Assembly: GCA_022925895.1 (NCBI GenBank)
Contig: JAKSYS010000025.1
Span: 149,221-213,220, forward strand
DNA: 64,000 nt
Direction of reading: 5' to 3'
Source: Fragilaria crotonensis
Lineage: Eukaryota; Bacillariophyta; Fragilariophyceae; Fragilariales; Fragilariaceae
Positions 21,038 through 31,679 of this stretch are shown here, one piece after another. How positions within the stretch are numbered: the first letter of the stretch is position 1; the number at the start of each line of letters is the position of its first letter. Below the pieces are notes generated by a model. The model did no database searches. It had not been told where the DNA came from and saw only the letters and a list, made by a program, of their open reading frames with translations. The position numbers were made by a program, and so were the translations under genes.

Positions 21038-22002
21038 TGGGACGGCAATGATAATGGTACCAGTACAGTAGCAGTTGTATTTCGTGTAATAACAAATATA
21101 TCTTGAGGAGGTCGCAAATAGTCCGTTCACCGTAGGCGGCACGCAGAACTATACCAGGTACTACACTGGATTGGCAAAAACAGATAGGAAAACTCAGACG
21201 GCTCTAGCGATACCTTCTTCCTACTACGGGAGCGTTGCAACCGCAATGCACCAAATTTGGGAAACACTGCTGCGTGGTAACCACAGAAGATTGAGCGTGA
21301 GCAATATGAAGACACACCGTTAAGGTCTTCGTCAGGCAAGGTGATTTCAATCAATGGCTTTCAAGAAATGATTGGCTTGGTGGGAGGGAAACCAACCCTA
21401 AATTGGAGATTGGTCCACGGATGTTCACTCAATCTCACACTCAGCTTCCCGCAACTCGCAACGCCACCCCGTCGTTGGTTGTGTGCCAGACGACTTTCCA
21501 AATCTGTCCGTCCGTCGGCAGGTTAGAAATGTGTACATTTACGCTGCTACACATATGGAGCTGCTGCACAAGCATGCACAGCGTTCAGCAACTCTCAATT
21601 CTCAAACTCCAAGAACTAAATAAGTTATGCATACGCCCTGGTACGACGTACTCGTATAGTACATTGTACGTGGTAGTACCTGGTAGTACCGAATAGAGCT
21701 GGTCAGCGCATCCATTTTATGCGATTATTCGTTGATTGTTTAGAGTTTTTACGGAATGTTCTTGGAGTATCCCACTGGAACAAGTAGAGATTGTTGTACT
21801 CGAGTGTTCGAGTACGTCGTACTAGTATCAGTACTCCAGCCTCCAGTATGCCTGCGTTGGGACGTGTCCTACGCCATGTAGATGGATGCCGACCCGCAGC
21901 CCGCAGCCGACACACAATACCTGGTACAGCTGGTTTTCTGTTCTAAAATCCGGGCGCACGTCCCAGTATTAATTCTACGCTAGACCGATTTCACTGCCAA
22001 TA

Positions 22003-22010
22003 TGACGTCA
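22003..22010. promoter_or_regulatory. CRE-type TGACGTCA octamer
   Basis: A perfect palindromic bZIP-binding octamer. It lies 160 bases upstream of the transposase start and about 965 bases upstream of the Nudix gene on the other strand. Whether it acts on either is unknown; one chance occurrence in 64 kb is expected to be roughly as likely as not. Confidence 0.35.
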
Positions 22011-22092
22011 CGAGGGCGGGACTTTGTCGTGTTGGAAGCAAGGCTTCCACAATGAGATTTTCAAGCCGTCGTTTGCAACATTTCCATTCTAA

Positions 22093-22165
22093 TCTATAGA
22101 TTTACCTCCTGCAGTCACCTTCCTATGTAACTCAGTGAACCTACTGTTGGTGATAAATCTATAGA
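22093..22165. repeat. Inverted repeat at the 5' side of the transposon
   Basis: TCTATAGATTTA (22093-22104) is matched in reverse complement by TAAATCTATAGA (22154-22165), with 49 bases between. The second arm ends four bases before the transposase ATG at 22170. The pair could form a cruciform or be part of a subterminal repeat. No matching copy was found at the 3' side. Confidence 0.6.
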
Positions 22166-22169
22166 TACA

Positions 22170-25100
22170 ATGGTTGACAAAGGTAAATATGCTATTTTGA
22201 CTGATGCCGTCATGCTACTTCGAACAGACATCACGTATGGTCCGAGATTGTCAAATTGCTGGCTTCCTGCATCAACTTGGGCTGAAGCTTTAGGAGATTT
22301 GATGTCAATGCGTCCCTTGGCGTCATTGATGTAAGAAGGTTCAATACAGGGATGTCCAAGTCGGCTTCTTTCGGAGAATTGATGCACCGATTTGATGGAT
22401 CAAACACAACAGGAGTGTTCAGAGTCACATACAAGAACACATTCTATTACTACTTCACAGAGAAATCAAGGCAGATACGGTACCCATGTCCACTTAACAG
22501 TGCATGGAACGAAAAAGTAATGGAAGCAGCCGCAAATGTGCTAGTCATTCCAAGCACAAGATCAAGACCCGCTCTCGACACAATGATAACTACACCTGTC
22601 AACACGGAGGCTACAACGGGAGGAAGGATCGGAGACATTGTTGAGCAATCACCGAGCAAACGAGCAAGGATAGGAGATACTGGTGCGGCCGCTGTAATGA
22701 TTGCTGCTGATGCTTCTAGCTCAAGTTACTGGCCATGTAGCCCAGAGGCATACCGAGTGTTCAAACCACCAAAGAAACATGGGACAACGAATTGCGAGGA
22801 TGGGAATGATACTGATTTCGATTCTGAAACTCCAATGGAAGCACTTCAGAGAAGGATTGTACTGCTTCAAAGCGTTCATGAGGAAGAAAATAATTGGAGG
22901 AATGTTGTGCAAGGTAGAGATATCGACAACGTGTGTACCAAAGCTGAGATATGCGCTGTCAGGCAAAGGGCGACGTTTCTTTGTTATGCGTACCGATTGG
23001 CTCTTGCAAAAATGAATGAATGGACGTGGCAAGACTGTTGCACTGAATCTTGTAAGGTATTGAACACTGTTGGTATGACGCAAGCAACCTTCTATAAAAC
23101 CATCGCAAATTGGAACATTGTGTTCCGTAATTTTGAATGCTTCCCAAACCCAAACTTGTCTGTTCAGTGTGGAAACGACCTCTTCCTCGAGTTCTCGAAG
23201 TGTTTCCATGCGCAAAGGAGCAGATTGTTGCATTTGGCGTCGAGAACTTGTCACATCTTTCAATTGAAGCAGTCTATCAATTCGTTCATTCGTCTGTAAT
23301 CCCAAGGCTGGCTGCGTTGTGGAAACGTGAATCGGTAGTAGACGAAGATACTGCAGAAACGTCAACATTGAGTACAAGTACTACAGCCATTAATCCTACT
23401 AGCAATCCTGTCGATGTCGATCAAGATGAGGATGATATTGCGCTATTCCTTCGCGCACATAGACTTAAAAACATGAGCTTCACAACAGCATGGCGCTGGA
23501 TGCGATTACTCGGATTCAAGTATGATACGAGAAGGAAGAGCTTCTACGTCGATGGCCATGAACGTGAAGATGTTGTCGCACATCGAAATGCATTCTGCAA
23601 GAACTACCTTACCGTGCTTGAGCCACGTTGTCGGCGTTGGATTCAGCTTCCACTCAGTGAAGCTGCTACGATCAAGACCTTAGACACAGATTTCGGACAT
23701 CATTACTATGATATTATATCTGATGAGACTCGGGTTGAGTTTCACGTTGACTATTGGAAGAATTGCATATCAAGAATCAAAAGGGAGAAGAGGCAGCGCG
23801 AGATGTTGAAGCAAAAACAAGCATACGAGTGTCATCATCAGTCAGGCCCTTGATGATTATTGGTCAAGATGAGTCTGTCTTCGCGCAGTATCTACTGTCC
23901 TCCAAACAATGGGTTGGGCCAAAGGACAAGTGCCACTTCTGCCCAAGTCGGAGGGCGATGGGTATATGCTTTCTGCGTTCGTGTCACGCGAATTCGGCTT
24001 TGGCAGGCAGATGACAGAGGATGAGTTACAAAGAGTGAATATGGCAAGGCAAACAGCAGCTCTCGGCGGTGGAAATTACCTCGATACAACAGCTGCGATG
24101 GAAATCTTGGGAACAACGAGGAAGCCGATTTTGTTGGAATCCCCCTTCGTAAAATACTTGTTCATCGGAATCAATAATCAGGGTTATTGGAATTCATACC
24201 ACATGAGTCTTCAGCTTGAGGATGTGGTTGATTGCCTACGAATCCTATATCCAAGCTTCGATTTTGTATTTTTGTTCGATCATTCTCAGGGACACGCTCG
24301 CAAACGTGATGGTGCACTCAGTGCGATCAACATGCAAAAGAACTTTGGAGGATCAAAACAGCAGATGAGAGACACAGTCATAATGTCACAAGAGGGTTAT
24401 CTGGGCACACACTCACCAACCCTGGGCATCGGAGACACACAGTCAATGGTATTCAATACTGACGACTGTGGCCCATGGTATTTGACACCAGAGCAACGTG
24501 ACTTACAACGTCATGATCGAATAATGGGGAAAAGAAGCAAGCCAATTGAAAAAACAAAGAAGACCCTTCTTGAAGAGCTCAACGAAAAGGGTGTGACGCT
24601 CCAACAAAAACGCGGGTACACTAAAGCCGAACTTCAGGAATTGGCAAGAAACAATTCAATCGAAACTCACAAAGAAGTCGACAAAATCCTATCTGGATGG
24701 GAAGGAAAATCTAAAGGCATGCTACAAGTTCTGTGGGAAGAGGACTGATTGATCCAAGTGAGTTAGATAAATACACTGTCGACGGAAAGAAAGACACAAT
24801 TTCAGGGAAGATTGACTTACGGTATTCCCTACGCCATCTCATCGCAGAGTGTGCTGATTTCAAGGATGAGGAAACGGCACTTCAGTACCTTGGATCTCAG
24901 CTGGGCATCACGGTACTTCTAACACCAAAGTTCCATGCCGAATTAGCAGGGAAGGCATTGAATTTTGCTGGGGTCACGCAAAGGCTTTCTACCGACGGGT
25001 TCCTGTATCTCAAAAGAGGGGACGAGAATTTCAAACAACTTGTGAGAGATTCAACGTGTTCAATCAAGGAGTTGACCAAAGAAAGGATGGGAAAGTTTGC

Positions 25101-25347
25101 TTCGAGCACGCGCATATATTTGTACTTACCATCATCTTTTGAGAGTCAGCAGAGAATGAGGCAGCAAGGTCGTACCCACAACTTCATCGCCACAAGTATA
25201 ACAGAAGATCAAGGACTTCTGTACTCCGAAATCCAACGCCTGATGAAATTGTTCAAGTCTCACAGGTGTGCATTGGACTTCGATCGTGGCTTCGTCAACA
25301 GTGCACTCAAAGAAGCAAAGACAAGAAACGAGGAGGACGAGGTGTGA
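22170..25347 (+). mobile_element. DDE transposon, transposase in six frame-shifted pieces
   Basis: The coding remnant starts at ATG 22170 (MVDKGKYAILTDAVML) and passes through frames in order 0, 2, 1, 0, 2, 1, each step back by one base. Breaks lie near 22290 (TTT), 23174 (AAA), 23848 (CCC), 23922 (AAA) and 24742 (GG). Recognisable segments are FYVDGHEREDVVAHRNAFCK, the catalytic-type IIGQDESVF, the FLFDHSQGHARK strand, LLTPKFHAELAGK and a conserved end HRCALDFDRGF. The layout (YVDGHER, QDES, FD-SxGH, PKFHxEL) resembles large eukaryotic DDE transposases distantly related to Tc1/mariner-IS630. The Glu expected shortly after PKFHxELAG is not evident, reading KALNFAG. The copy is probably dead or badly read. 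Defined terminal repeats were not found. Confidence 0.75.
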
Positions 25348-25734
25348 TCATCATGTCGACAGAGATGGATTTTTATGGTCGCAGGAGACAGCTGCTACTA
25401 AAACTTGATAAAGGATATGGAAATAATATGCGTGCATGGTACGAATTGTACACAACCTACGTTCGGACGCTTCAACGAAAAACCAGCTGTACTTGTACTG
25501 TACTTGTACGTTCCACTCTATGTGATAGAGAGATATGACATAGAGTGCATAGTTCAATTTTTTAAAGCGAGGAGTGTGGATGGAGGAGAAATTCGATAAA
25601 CTCACTTCACGACCTTGACGAGTGAGGCCGATGGCGACATGCAACTAATTCACGTTCCATACTCGGCCTTTCGAGTTCGGAGTACGACAACGACCTTATA
25701 CTCCAGGACGTGAGTCCACCTGTTGTTGGTGATC
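25348..25734. other. Intergenic between transposon and glycosyltransferase
   Basis: About 390 bases, locally AT-rich around 25520-25600. A few GTAC words occur at about 25438-25510. No gene seen. A 14-of-16 match to a word at 22139 lies at 25718-25733, just before the next start codon. Confidence 0.4.
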
Positions 25735-27200
25735 ATGTGGTTTCCTCGAAAGATACCACTCGACAGGAGACGCAAGACAGGCTTCGTGTCGGTCCGACAT
25801 GCAATACTTGCAATGCTTGGTTTGCTTTCGATTATTATGTGCTTCGTCGCTTTGTTTCTGGCTCAAGACGTTACTTCAAGTGGACTCGTTTCTTCGGCTT
25901 TGGTTGATGCGCTCGAGAGCAGCCTCGGAAATTCTCCCATGAAATCGCTCGGTCTGTCTCCTTTTGCAAGTCCTTCTGCAAAGGAGTGGAAGGCGTTTCC
26001 TGGTTCTAAGGCTGTGGTCGCATATGCGATTAGCATTACTTCATGCCCCGAAAATGCCCCGAATGTTTTTGATGGTCCAGCCATCCTTGGCCACTCCATT
26101 GACAAAGTTTCAATACGGCAAAACGCATCGAAGTATGATTACCGCTTATATGCTTTTGTGTTCCCAGACGCCGCCAATTGCTCACATCTACTGGAGTTTC
26201 TCGGCTTCGAGGTTTTAATTCGTGATAGACCGTTCAAGCTCGACGAAATCCAGTCGGAGTCGTACAAAACTGAGATCGAAGAGAAAGGATGTTGTGGAAG
26301 CCGTGAGTTTGTTAAGTTGTGGGCATTTACACTCTCCGATCACGACGTTGTCGTGCACACCGATACCGATGTCATCTTCCTACAACCACTCGATGGCCTC
26401 TTCGACGCCATGCTTTCATCGAATGCCTCGGCGCATACAGTTGCAACCATGGGTGAAACGACAGTTCCCTCCAAGGTTGATTTCCTCTACACTCGCGACT
26501 ATCTGCAACGCAGCCACATCACAAATAATACCAAGAGATATGGCGTTCAAGGAGGCTTCTTTGTAGCAAAACCTGATGCGAAAATATTCCATGAAATGAT
26601 CACCACGATTCTCAAAGGGGACTACAGCCATCGAAATGGTTGGGCAAGTCTGTCTTATGGAGGGTACTGGGGATCTGCTCAAATACAAGGGTTTTTGAGC
26701 TACTTTTATGGCGAGATGCATCCCGAGCATGCCGTCGAGCTTAATCGCTGCCTATACAATACGATGGTCCACGACCCACCTAAGGCAGATGGTCTATGTC
26801 GGACTGGGGAGAAGACGTGTGAGGACTGTCAGGTGACGCCCATGTCGGATATGTTTACCGTGCATCTCACGACCTGCGCAAAACCATGGCAGGTAAGTAC
26901 TAGAGTGGTATTGCGCGATCGCTCACTGTTGCTGAAGTCTTACTGAAAATCTCTTTGTGCTAGTGCCCATTGCTGAGGGCACCACATCCACCAAGGTGTA
27001 CGGAACTCCATCACGCGTGGTTTCAACTACGGCAGTCGTTGGAACTGTCGTGGGGCTACGATGTGCCAACAGAGGGATGGTGGTTTGGTAGGACACTTGG
27101 ATACTGTATCAGACCGGCTGGGGTAAAGAAACGCCATTATGTTGCGCTCAAGATGCCTAACAAGACAACACTGCAGCATCAATCTACCAGCTACCAGTAG
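25735..27200 (+). CDS. Type II membrane nucleotide-sugar glycosyltransferase (two exons)
   Basis: Exon 1 is 25735-26892 and exon 2 is 26964-27200; the 71-bp intron has GTAAGT...TGCTAG borders and keeps phase 0, giving 464 residues. After a short basic cytosolic tail (MWFPRKIPLDRRRK) comes a single hydrophobic anchor (AILAMLGLLSIIMCFVALFL, about 22-41), as in Golgi glycosyltransferases. The lumenal part holds AYAISITSCPENAP, YDYRLYAFVFPDAANCSH, then SREFVKLWAFTLSDHDVVVH and the metal-binding DxD motif in HTDTDVIFL, followed by GVQGGFFVAKP. These features fit the GT8-like/GT-A fold. The exon 2 end HHAWFQLRQSLE and Cys residues before it are conserved in character. Donor sugar and acceptor are not predictable. 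Confidence 0.85.
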
Positions 27201-27558
27201 CTCGAACGCTCGATCCCTGTCATACTGAGAACTGCCACGCTCCTATGTTGTCATGCTGAAAGTACTGTGCCCGTACCGGGTACTACTTGTACTACGGTAC
27301 ATTTCGGACAGTTAGTAACGAGACGCTGGAACAAATCATCGTCGCCGCATGGACTGTTACTACCAGTACCAGGTACCAGGTACTGTACCGGAATTTCTTG
27401 AATTGGAATGACAGGATTTTTGTTGGAGGGCCGTGTGGCAACATCAGGCACCTGGCACCTGGCACCCGGCACCCGATCGTTTCCTTCCAAGGAAATCTAC
27501 ACGTGGCTTTTGGGAGATCGCCACCACAAAACCGAAGTCCCACAATGTGACGTTTCTG
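27201..27558. other. Intergenic, GTAC- and CCTGG-rich
   Basis: About 360 bases before the Hsp70 start. It holds CGTACCGGGTACTACTTGTACTACGGTAC near 27273-27301, CAGTACCAGGTACCAGGTACTGTACCG near 27364-27390, and a short tandem CACCTGGCACCTGGCACCCGGCACCCG near 27449-27475. The Hsp70 promoter must be here. Confidence 0.45.
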
Positions 27559-29862
27559 ATGAACCTGAGTCTATTATTTGCGTTGGCATGCTTGGTCCTT
27601 GACCATGTCACTGCTTCCACCTGGAATAGCCGAAGCGCGTGGGGACGTCTGAAACCGACGACCAAGTCTGTCTTAACAACTTTACGTGGTGGCGCCGATG
27701 GGAAGATCGAAGGACCTTGCATTGGCATCGATCTCGGGACGACATACTCATGTGTTGCAGTGTGGCGAAACAACCGTGTCGATATTTGTCCTAATGAGCA
27801 GGGGAATCGAATTACTCCGTCCTATGTGGCATTTTGTAAGGATGGAACTCGACTAGTTGGAGACGCCGCCAAGAACCAAGCGTCACAAAATCCGGAAGGG
27901 ACGATTTTTGATGTGAAGCGGTTAATTGGTCGTAAGTTTACTGACAGCACTGTGCAGAAGGACAAAGCTATGTTCCCGTTCGGTGTCGCTGGCGATAAGG
28001 AGGGCAAGCCGATGATCGAGTTGGAGAACGATATCGCCTCCGCCCATTCGAAAAAGACAAAATACACTCCAGAAGAAATCAGTGGAATGGTTCTCAGAAA
28101 AATGAAAGAGATTGCTGAGACGTATCTTGGTGAGGAAGTCAAGCATGCTGTTGTGACCGTTCCTGCATATTTCAACGATGCCCAGCGGCAAGCCACAAAA
28201 GACGCAGGTACTATTGCTGGGCTCAAGATTGAACGTGTCATCAACGAGCCTACAGCAGCAGCGATTGCTTACGGTCTGGACAAGCAAGATCGTGAGGAAA
28301 ACATTCTGGTGTTCGATCTTGGTGGTGGAACGTTCGATGTGACCCTCCTTAGCATCGACAACGGTGTCTTCGAAGTGCGTGCCACGTCTGGAAATACACA
28401 CCTTGGAGGGGAAGACTTCGATCAGAGGCTGGTTGAATACTGCATGAGCATGTTTAAGCGCCAATCAGGAATTGATATTTCGAACGACAAGCGCGCTATT
28501 CAACGATTGAAGCGTCAATGTGAGCTCGCTAAGCGAACGTTGTCTACTCAGCAGTCGACTAACATCGACTGCGAGGCTTTGGCGAACGGGAAAGACTTCA
28601 CTACGACAATATCTCGGGCAAAGTTTGAAGAGCTCAACATTGACTTGTTCAAGAAAACAATGGTACCTGTCACTCAAGTCCTAAAGGACTCCGGTATGAG
28701 CAAAGCCTCCATTGATCAAGTCATTCTAGTTGGCGGATCTACCCGCATTCCCAAGGTTCAAGAGATGTTATCAGAGTACTTCGGTGGGAAGGAACTGAAC
28801 AAGAGCATCAACCCTGATGAAGCTGTGGTAAGTCCAAACATAGTCTCTCGATGCCCTTGTCTAGGATGAAATCTCGTACGCTTGGCTTCTGATTGCTCCA
28901 TACGTCGGCCGGAGTAGTTACCGGATACAACTGCCGCATGGAGATTGATGAGAGAGTACGAAACTTACTACTGAGACACTTACCATTGGAGGTTTGTATT
29001 CTCTATTTCCCGTACGCTTTTTTCTCACGTTTGGGCTCTCCCTTCACAGGCGTATGGGGCCGCCGTACAAGGGGGTATCCTGAGCGGCGCTGCCGCTGCA
29101 GCAACAAAGGACGTGCTTCTATTGGACGTCGCCCCTCTCTCGCTGGGTATCGAGACTGCTGGAGGTGTTATGACACCGCTTGTCAAGCGTGGTACAACTA
29201 TTCCAGTCAAGAAATCTCAAATCTTCTCCACCTACGCGGATAACCAACCTGGTGTCAACATCCAAGTCTTTGAAGGGGAGCGTAGTATGACCAAAGCGAA
29301 CCGTCTTCTTGGTCAGTTCGAACTCGCTGGTATCCCCCCAGCGCCACGAGGTGTTCCGCAGATTGAAGTTAGCTTTGATGTCGATGCCAACGGTATTCTC
29401 AGCATTTCTGCTCATGACAAGGGAACAGGAAAAGTTCAGTCCCTCACCATTACCAGCGAAAAAGGACGTCTGTCAGAGGAAGAAATTGAACGAATGGTCA
29501 AGGAGGCTGAAGAATTTGCCGAACAAGATGCAGAGGAAAAGGAAAAGGTCACAGCTCGTAACGATTTGGAAGCTTACCTATACAATCTCAAGAACAGCAT
29601 AAATGATGCACTTCAGGGAAAGCTCAGCGAAGCAGACAGGGACACACTGAAAGCGACTGTTGATGACGGGCTGGTATGGCTTGAAGACAATCCTGCCGCG
29701 GGAAAGTCCGAATACAACGATAAGCAAAAACAAGTCGAACAAATTGCCAACCCTATCATCAAAAAAGCCTATGAGAGCAATGCTAGCGTCCCGGACGATG
29801 ATTTCATGGGTGAGGATCATGACGGGGTAGATGGCGGCCCTAGTGTTGAAGAAGTCGATTAA
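27559..29862 (+). CDS. Hsp70 with signal peptide and EEVD end, probable periplastidial-compartment form
   Basis: Exon 1 is 27559-28827 and exon 2 is 29050-29862, with a 222-bp intron (GTAAGT...CACAG) at phase 0; 693 residues. Residues 1-19 ([19 protein letters not shown]) are a clear signal peptide. Residues 20-45 contain Ser, Thr, Arg and Lys but no acidic residue. The Hsp70 ATPase follows from [15 protein letters not shown], with the phosphate loop [16 protein letters not shown] and [14 protein letters not shown]. The substrate-binding domain and helical lid complete it. The C terminus is VEEVD, the cytosolic-type tail, not an ER retention signal (KDEL/HDEL). Since +1 after the signal peptide is Ser rather than Phe, the known diatom sorting rule predicts the periplastidial compartment, the remnant cytosol of the red-algal symbiont. 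A secreted or ER form is less likely. Confidence 0.9.
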
Positions 29863-29897
29863 CCGATAAAAAATAGATCATTCTTTAAGCATCAGAG

Positions 29898-31127
29898 CTA
29901 TGCAAGTGGACGTTGCCAATTAGTGGCCTTCGCCCCTTCAATTTCCATCCAGAAACTGAAACCACTACTAGCCCCATCCCATCGAAATGATCCGTCCTTC
30001 CAAACTGTTGCAAATGGGCTATTTGTTGCATCGTTCAAGTGAAGCCACACAGCGTATTCCATGTCGCTGAGAACCTGTCGCAAGATAGTTCTTGGATCTG
30101 TCTCTGTTTGGGGCACATTTGCAAACCTCGAAGCGATTTCCGCTGCAAACTTGACTTGTTCAACGTTCTTCATACCCAATAATGTGCAAGAAATTCTGGG
30201 GTTCGCGAGTGCCACGACGATGGCCAATGATGAAATGTTGATTCCCTGTCGTTCACAGTATGACGCGGCTTCATGGCACGCCTCTTTGAGAGCAACCGAC
30301 GCAGGATGCCAATCGGGAGGTGTATTGTGGGTCAAGAGTCCCATCGATAGCGGCGCTGCTGCCAAGAGCGCTAATTGAAGCTCCGTCACAAAATCGGCAA
30401 ACGATTTGCCCTTCTCGGATACAGGGCGTGTCACTAAACTTGAGTCGTGGAGATTGTAGTGGCAATAGGTTAACGACTGATCAAAGACTGGTTCACCGTA
30501 CTTCTTGACGGTTTCCAAAAGTATTTGATGTTGCACCTCTAATGGATATCCAGTGATTCCTAAGGCTTTGCACCAACCTTTGTTGCGGCATTCAATCATC
30601 GCAGGAATCGTCTCGTCCAACAAGACTTCAAGGGTAGGTGCAAATTCTGGGTCGTGCAGTTGTAGGACATCAATATACATGCATTTCATCCGTTTCAACG
30701 AGCGTTCAACAGACTTCATGGTTGTTTCAAAAGTAAAGTCAAACTGCCGAGAGAGGTCTGCTTCGTATCGTCCAACCTTTGTGTTTATGGTGAGAGAATC
30801 TCTATTGGCAGTTTGGTTCGAGAGCAATTCTTCAAGTGCCCAACCCAAGACCACTTCGCTAGTTCCATGACCATACCATGGAGCAGTATCTAACAATGAT
30901 ATGCCGCATTCTTGAATTGCATGATGAATCGTTCGGATCCACTCCTGGACATGGGGATGATGCCGATCTATTGTTTCAGGCGTCCACTGTCTGACCCCTC
31001 CGGCCATTGCCAACTCATCCTCGGACCAAAAGAAGTGAGAAAAGCTTGAGCAGCCCAAACCAATGATTGGGGCATCCTTTGGGAGATTTGGGTTCTCAAG
31101 AGCTAGGACTCGGCGGGGGACGATCAT
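29898..31127 (-). CDS. Aldo/keto reductase, L-galactose-dehydrogenase-like
   Basis: A single exon from ATG 31127 gives 409 residues. The TIM-barrel signatures are clear: IIGLGCSSF near residue 21, then the catalytic ISLLDTAPWYGHGTSEVVLG (Asp and Tyr), NTKVGRYE (Lys) and DVLQLHDPEF (His), making up the AKR tetrad. Further on, NPRISCTLLGMKNVEQVK is the C-terminal NAD(P)-binding region. The mix of motifs and a ~400-residue length resemble plant L-galactose dehydrogenase and bacterial D-threo-aldose dehydrogenases, so a sugar is a plausible substrate. A C-terminal extension of ~60 residues (MEYAVWLHLNDATNSPFAT) is less typical. The stop is 35 bases past the end of the convergent Hsp70 gene. Confidence 0.88.
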   Translation of the reverse strand: MIVPRRVLALENPNLPKDAPIIGLGCSSFSHFFWSEDELAMAGGVRQWTPETIDRHHPHVQEWIRTIHHAIQECGISLLDTAPWYGHGTSEVVLGWALEELLSNQTANRDSLTINTKVGRYEADLSRQFDFTFETTMKSVERSLKRMKCMYIDVLQLHDPEFAPTLEVLLDETIPAMIECRNKGWCKALGITGYPLEVQHQILLETVKKYGEPVFDQSLTYCHYNLHDSSLVTRPVSEKGKSFADFVTELQLALLAAAPLSMGLLTHNTPPDWHPASVALKEACHEAASYCERQGINISSLAIVVALANPRISCTLLGMKNVEQVKFAAEIASRFANVPQTETDPRTILRQVLSDMEYAVWLHLNDATNSPFATVWKDGSFRWDGASSGFSFWMEIEGAKATNWQRPLA

Positions 31128-31679
31128 CGCAAGTTTGCTTGCAGACAGTGTGTAACCTGCACATCTCTTCTTGAACTGTGAACATCTTAAAAGTACACGG
31201 AGTACTTGTACTTGAACCAGTACTTATTAGACCCAGGTACTCCAGTACAGCATTCCACTCCGTATAAGCGAGTTATGTATGCATATCATAGACCTGGAAT
31301 AAGATTGTTTTACGCTCTACATACTACTACTAGTAGACTACCCGAGTACTAGTAGTAGTACTAAAGGAGCGACTACTAGAGGTACTGTAAGCCATTCCCG
31401 TTTTTTACAAGTAGACTACACAGTACAAGTATGCCAGATGGCAGGTACTCGTACTCGTAGTCAGAAGACTTGCACAGCAGTACCAGTGACTTGCAACCTG
31501 CAGAACCATCACGCAAAAACAGCGACTCATTACCCGATATTAATTGTATCGTGCCGGCTTCCACGCGACAACCATTGCTTCTTGATGGATGCCCTTCGCT
31601 GATGAAGAAAAAAAACACGACCTTGATGTAATTTGAATACCATCGGCATCCAATTATCTTACCAAAGTCAACTGTGGAT
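31128..31679. other. Divergent intergenic region, strongly GTAC-rich
   Basis: About 550 bases between divergent AKR and TrmA-like genes. From 31190 to 31460 at least twelve GTAC words occur, including GAGTACTAGTAGTAGTACT near 31343-31361. No RNA gene seen. Confidence 0.5.

Larger units (their letters stand above)
21038..22169. other. Intergenic, GTAC-rich, upstream of the transposon
   Basis: About 1.1 kb without a supported gene. GTAC words crowd 21638-21690 and 21795-21840 (ten counted by eye). A perfect TGACGTCA octamer is at 22003-22010. The transposon-associated inverted repeat is listed separately. Confidence 0.45.

Noticed and set aside
22170-25347. Introns as the explanation for the transposase frame changes
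   Set aside because: Neighbouring frames abut or overlap at single positions with continuous family-like sequence and no GT-AG gap of workable length.
27822-28464. Two long frames antisense to the Hsp70 gene
   Set aside because: Antisense open frames are routine in Hsp70 because of its codon pattern; no start context or domain supports them.
28828-29049. Separate small gene in the Hsp70 gap
   Set aside because: GTAAGT and CACAG borders join the two Hsp70 halves in phase, so this is an intron.
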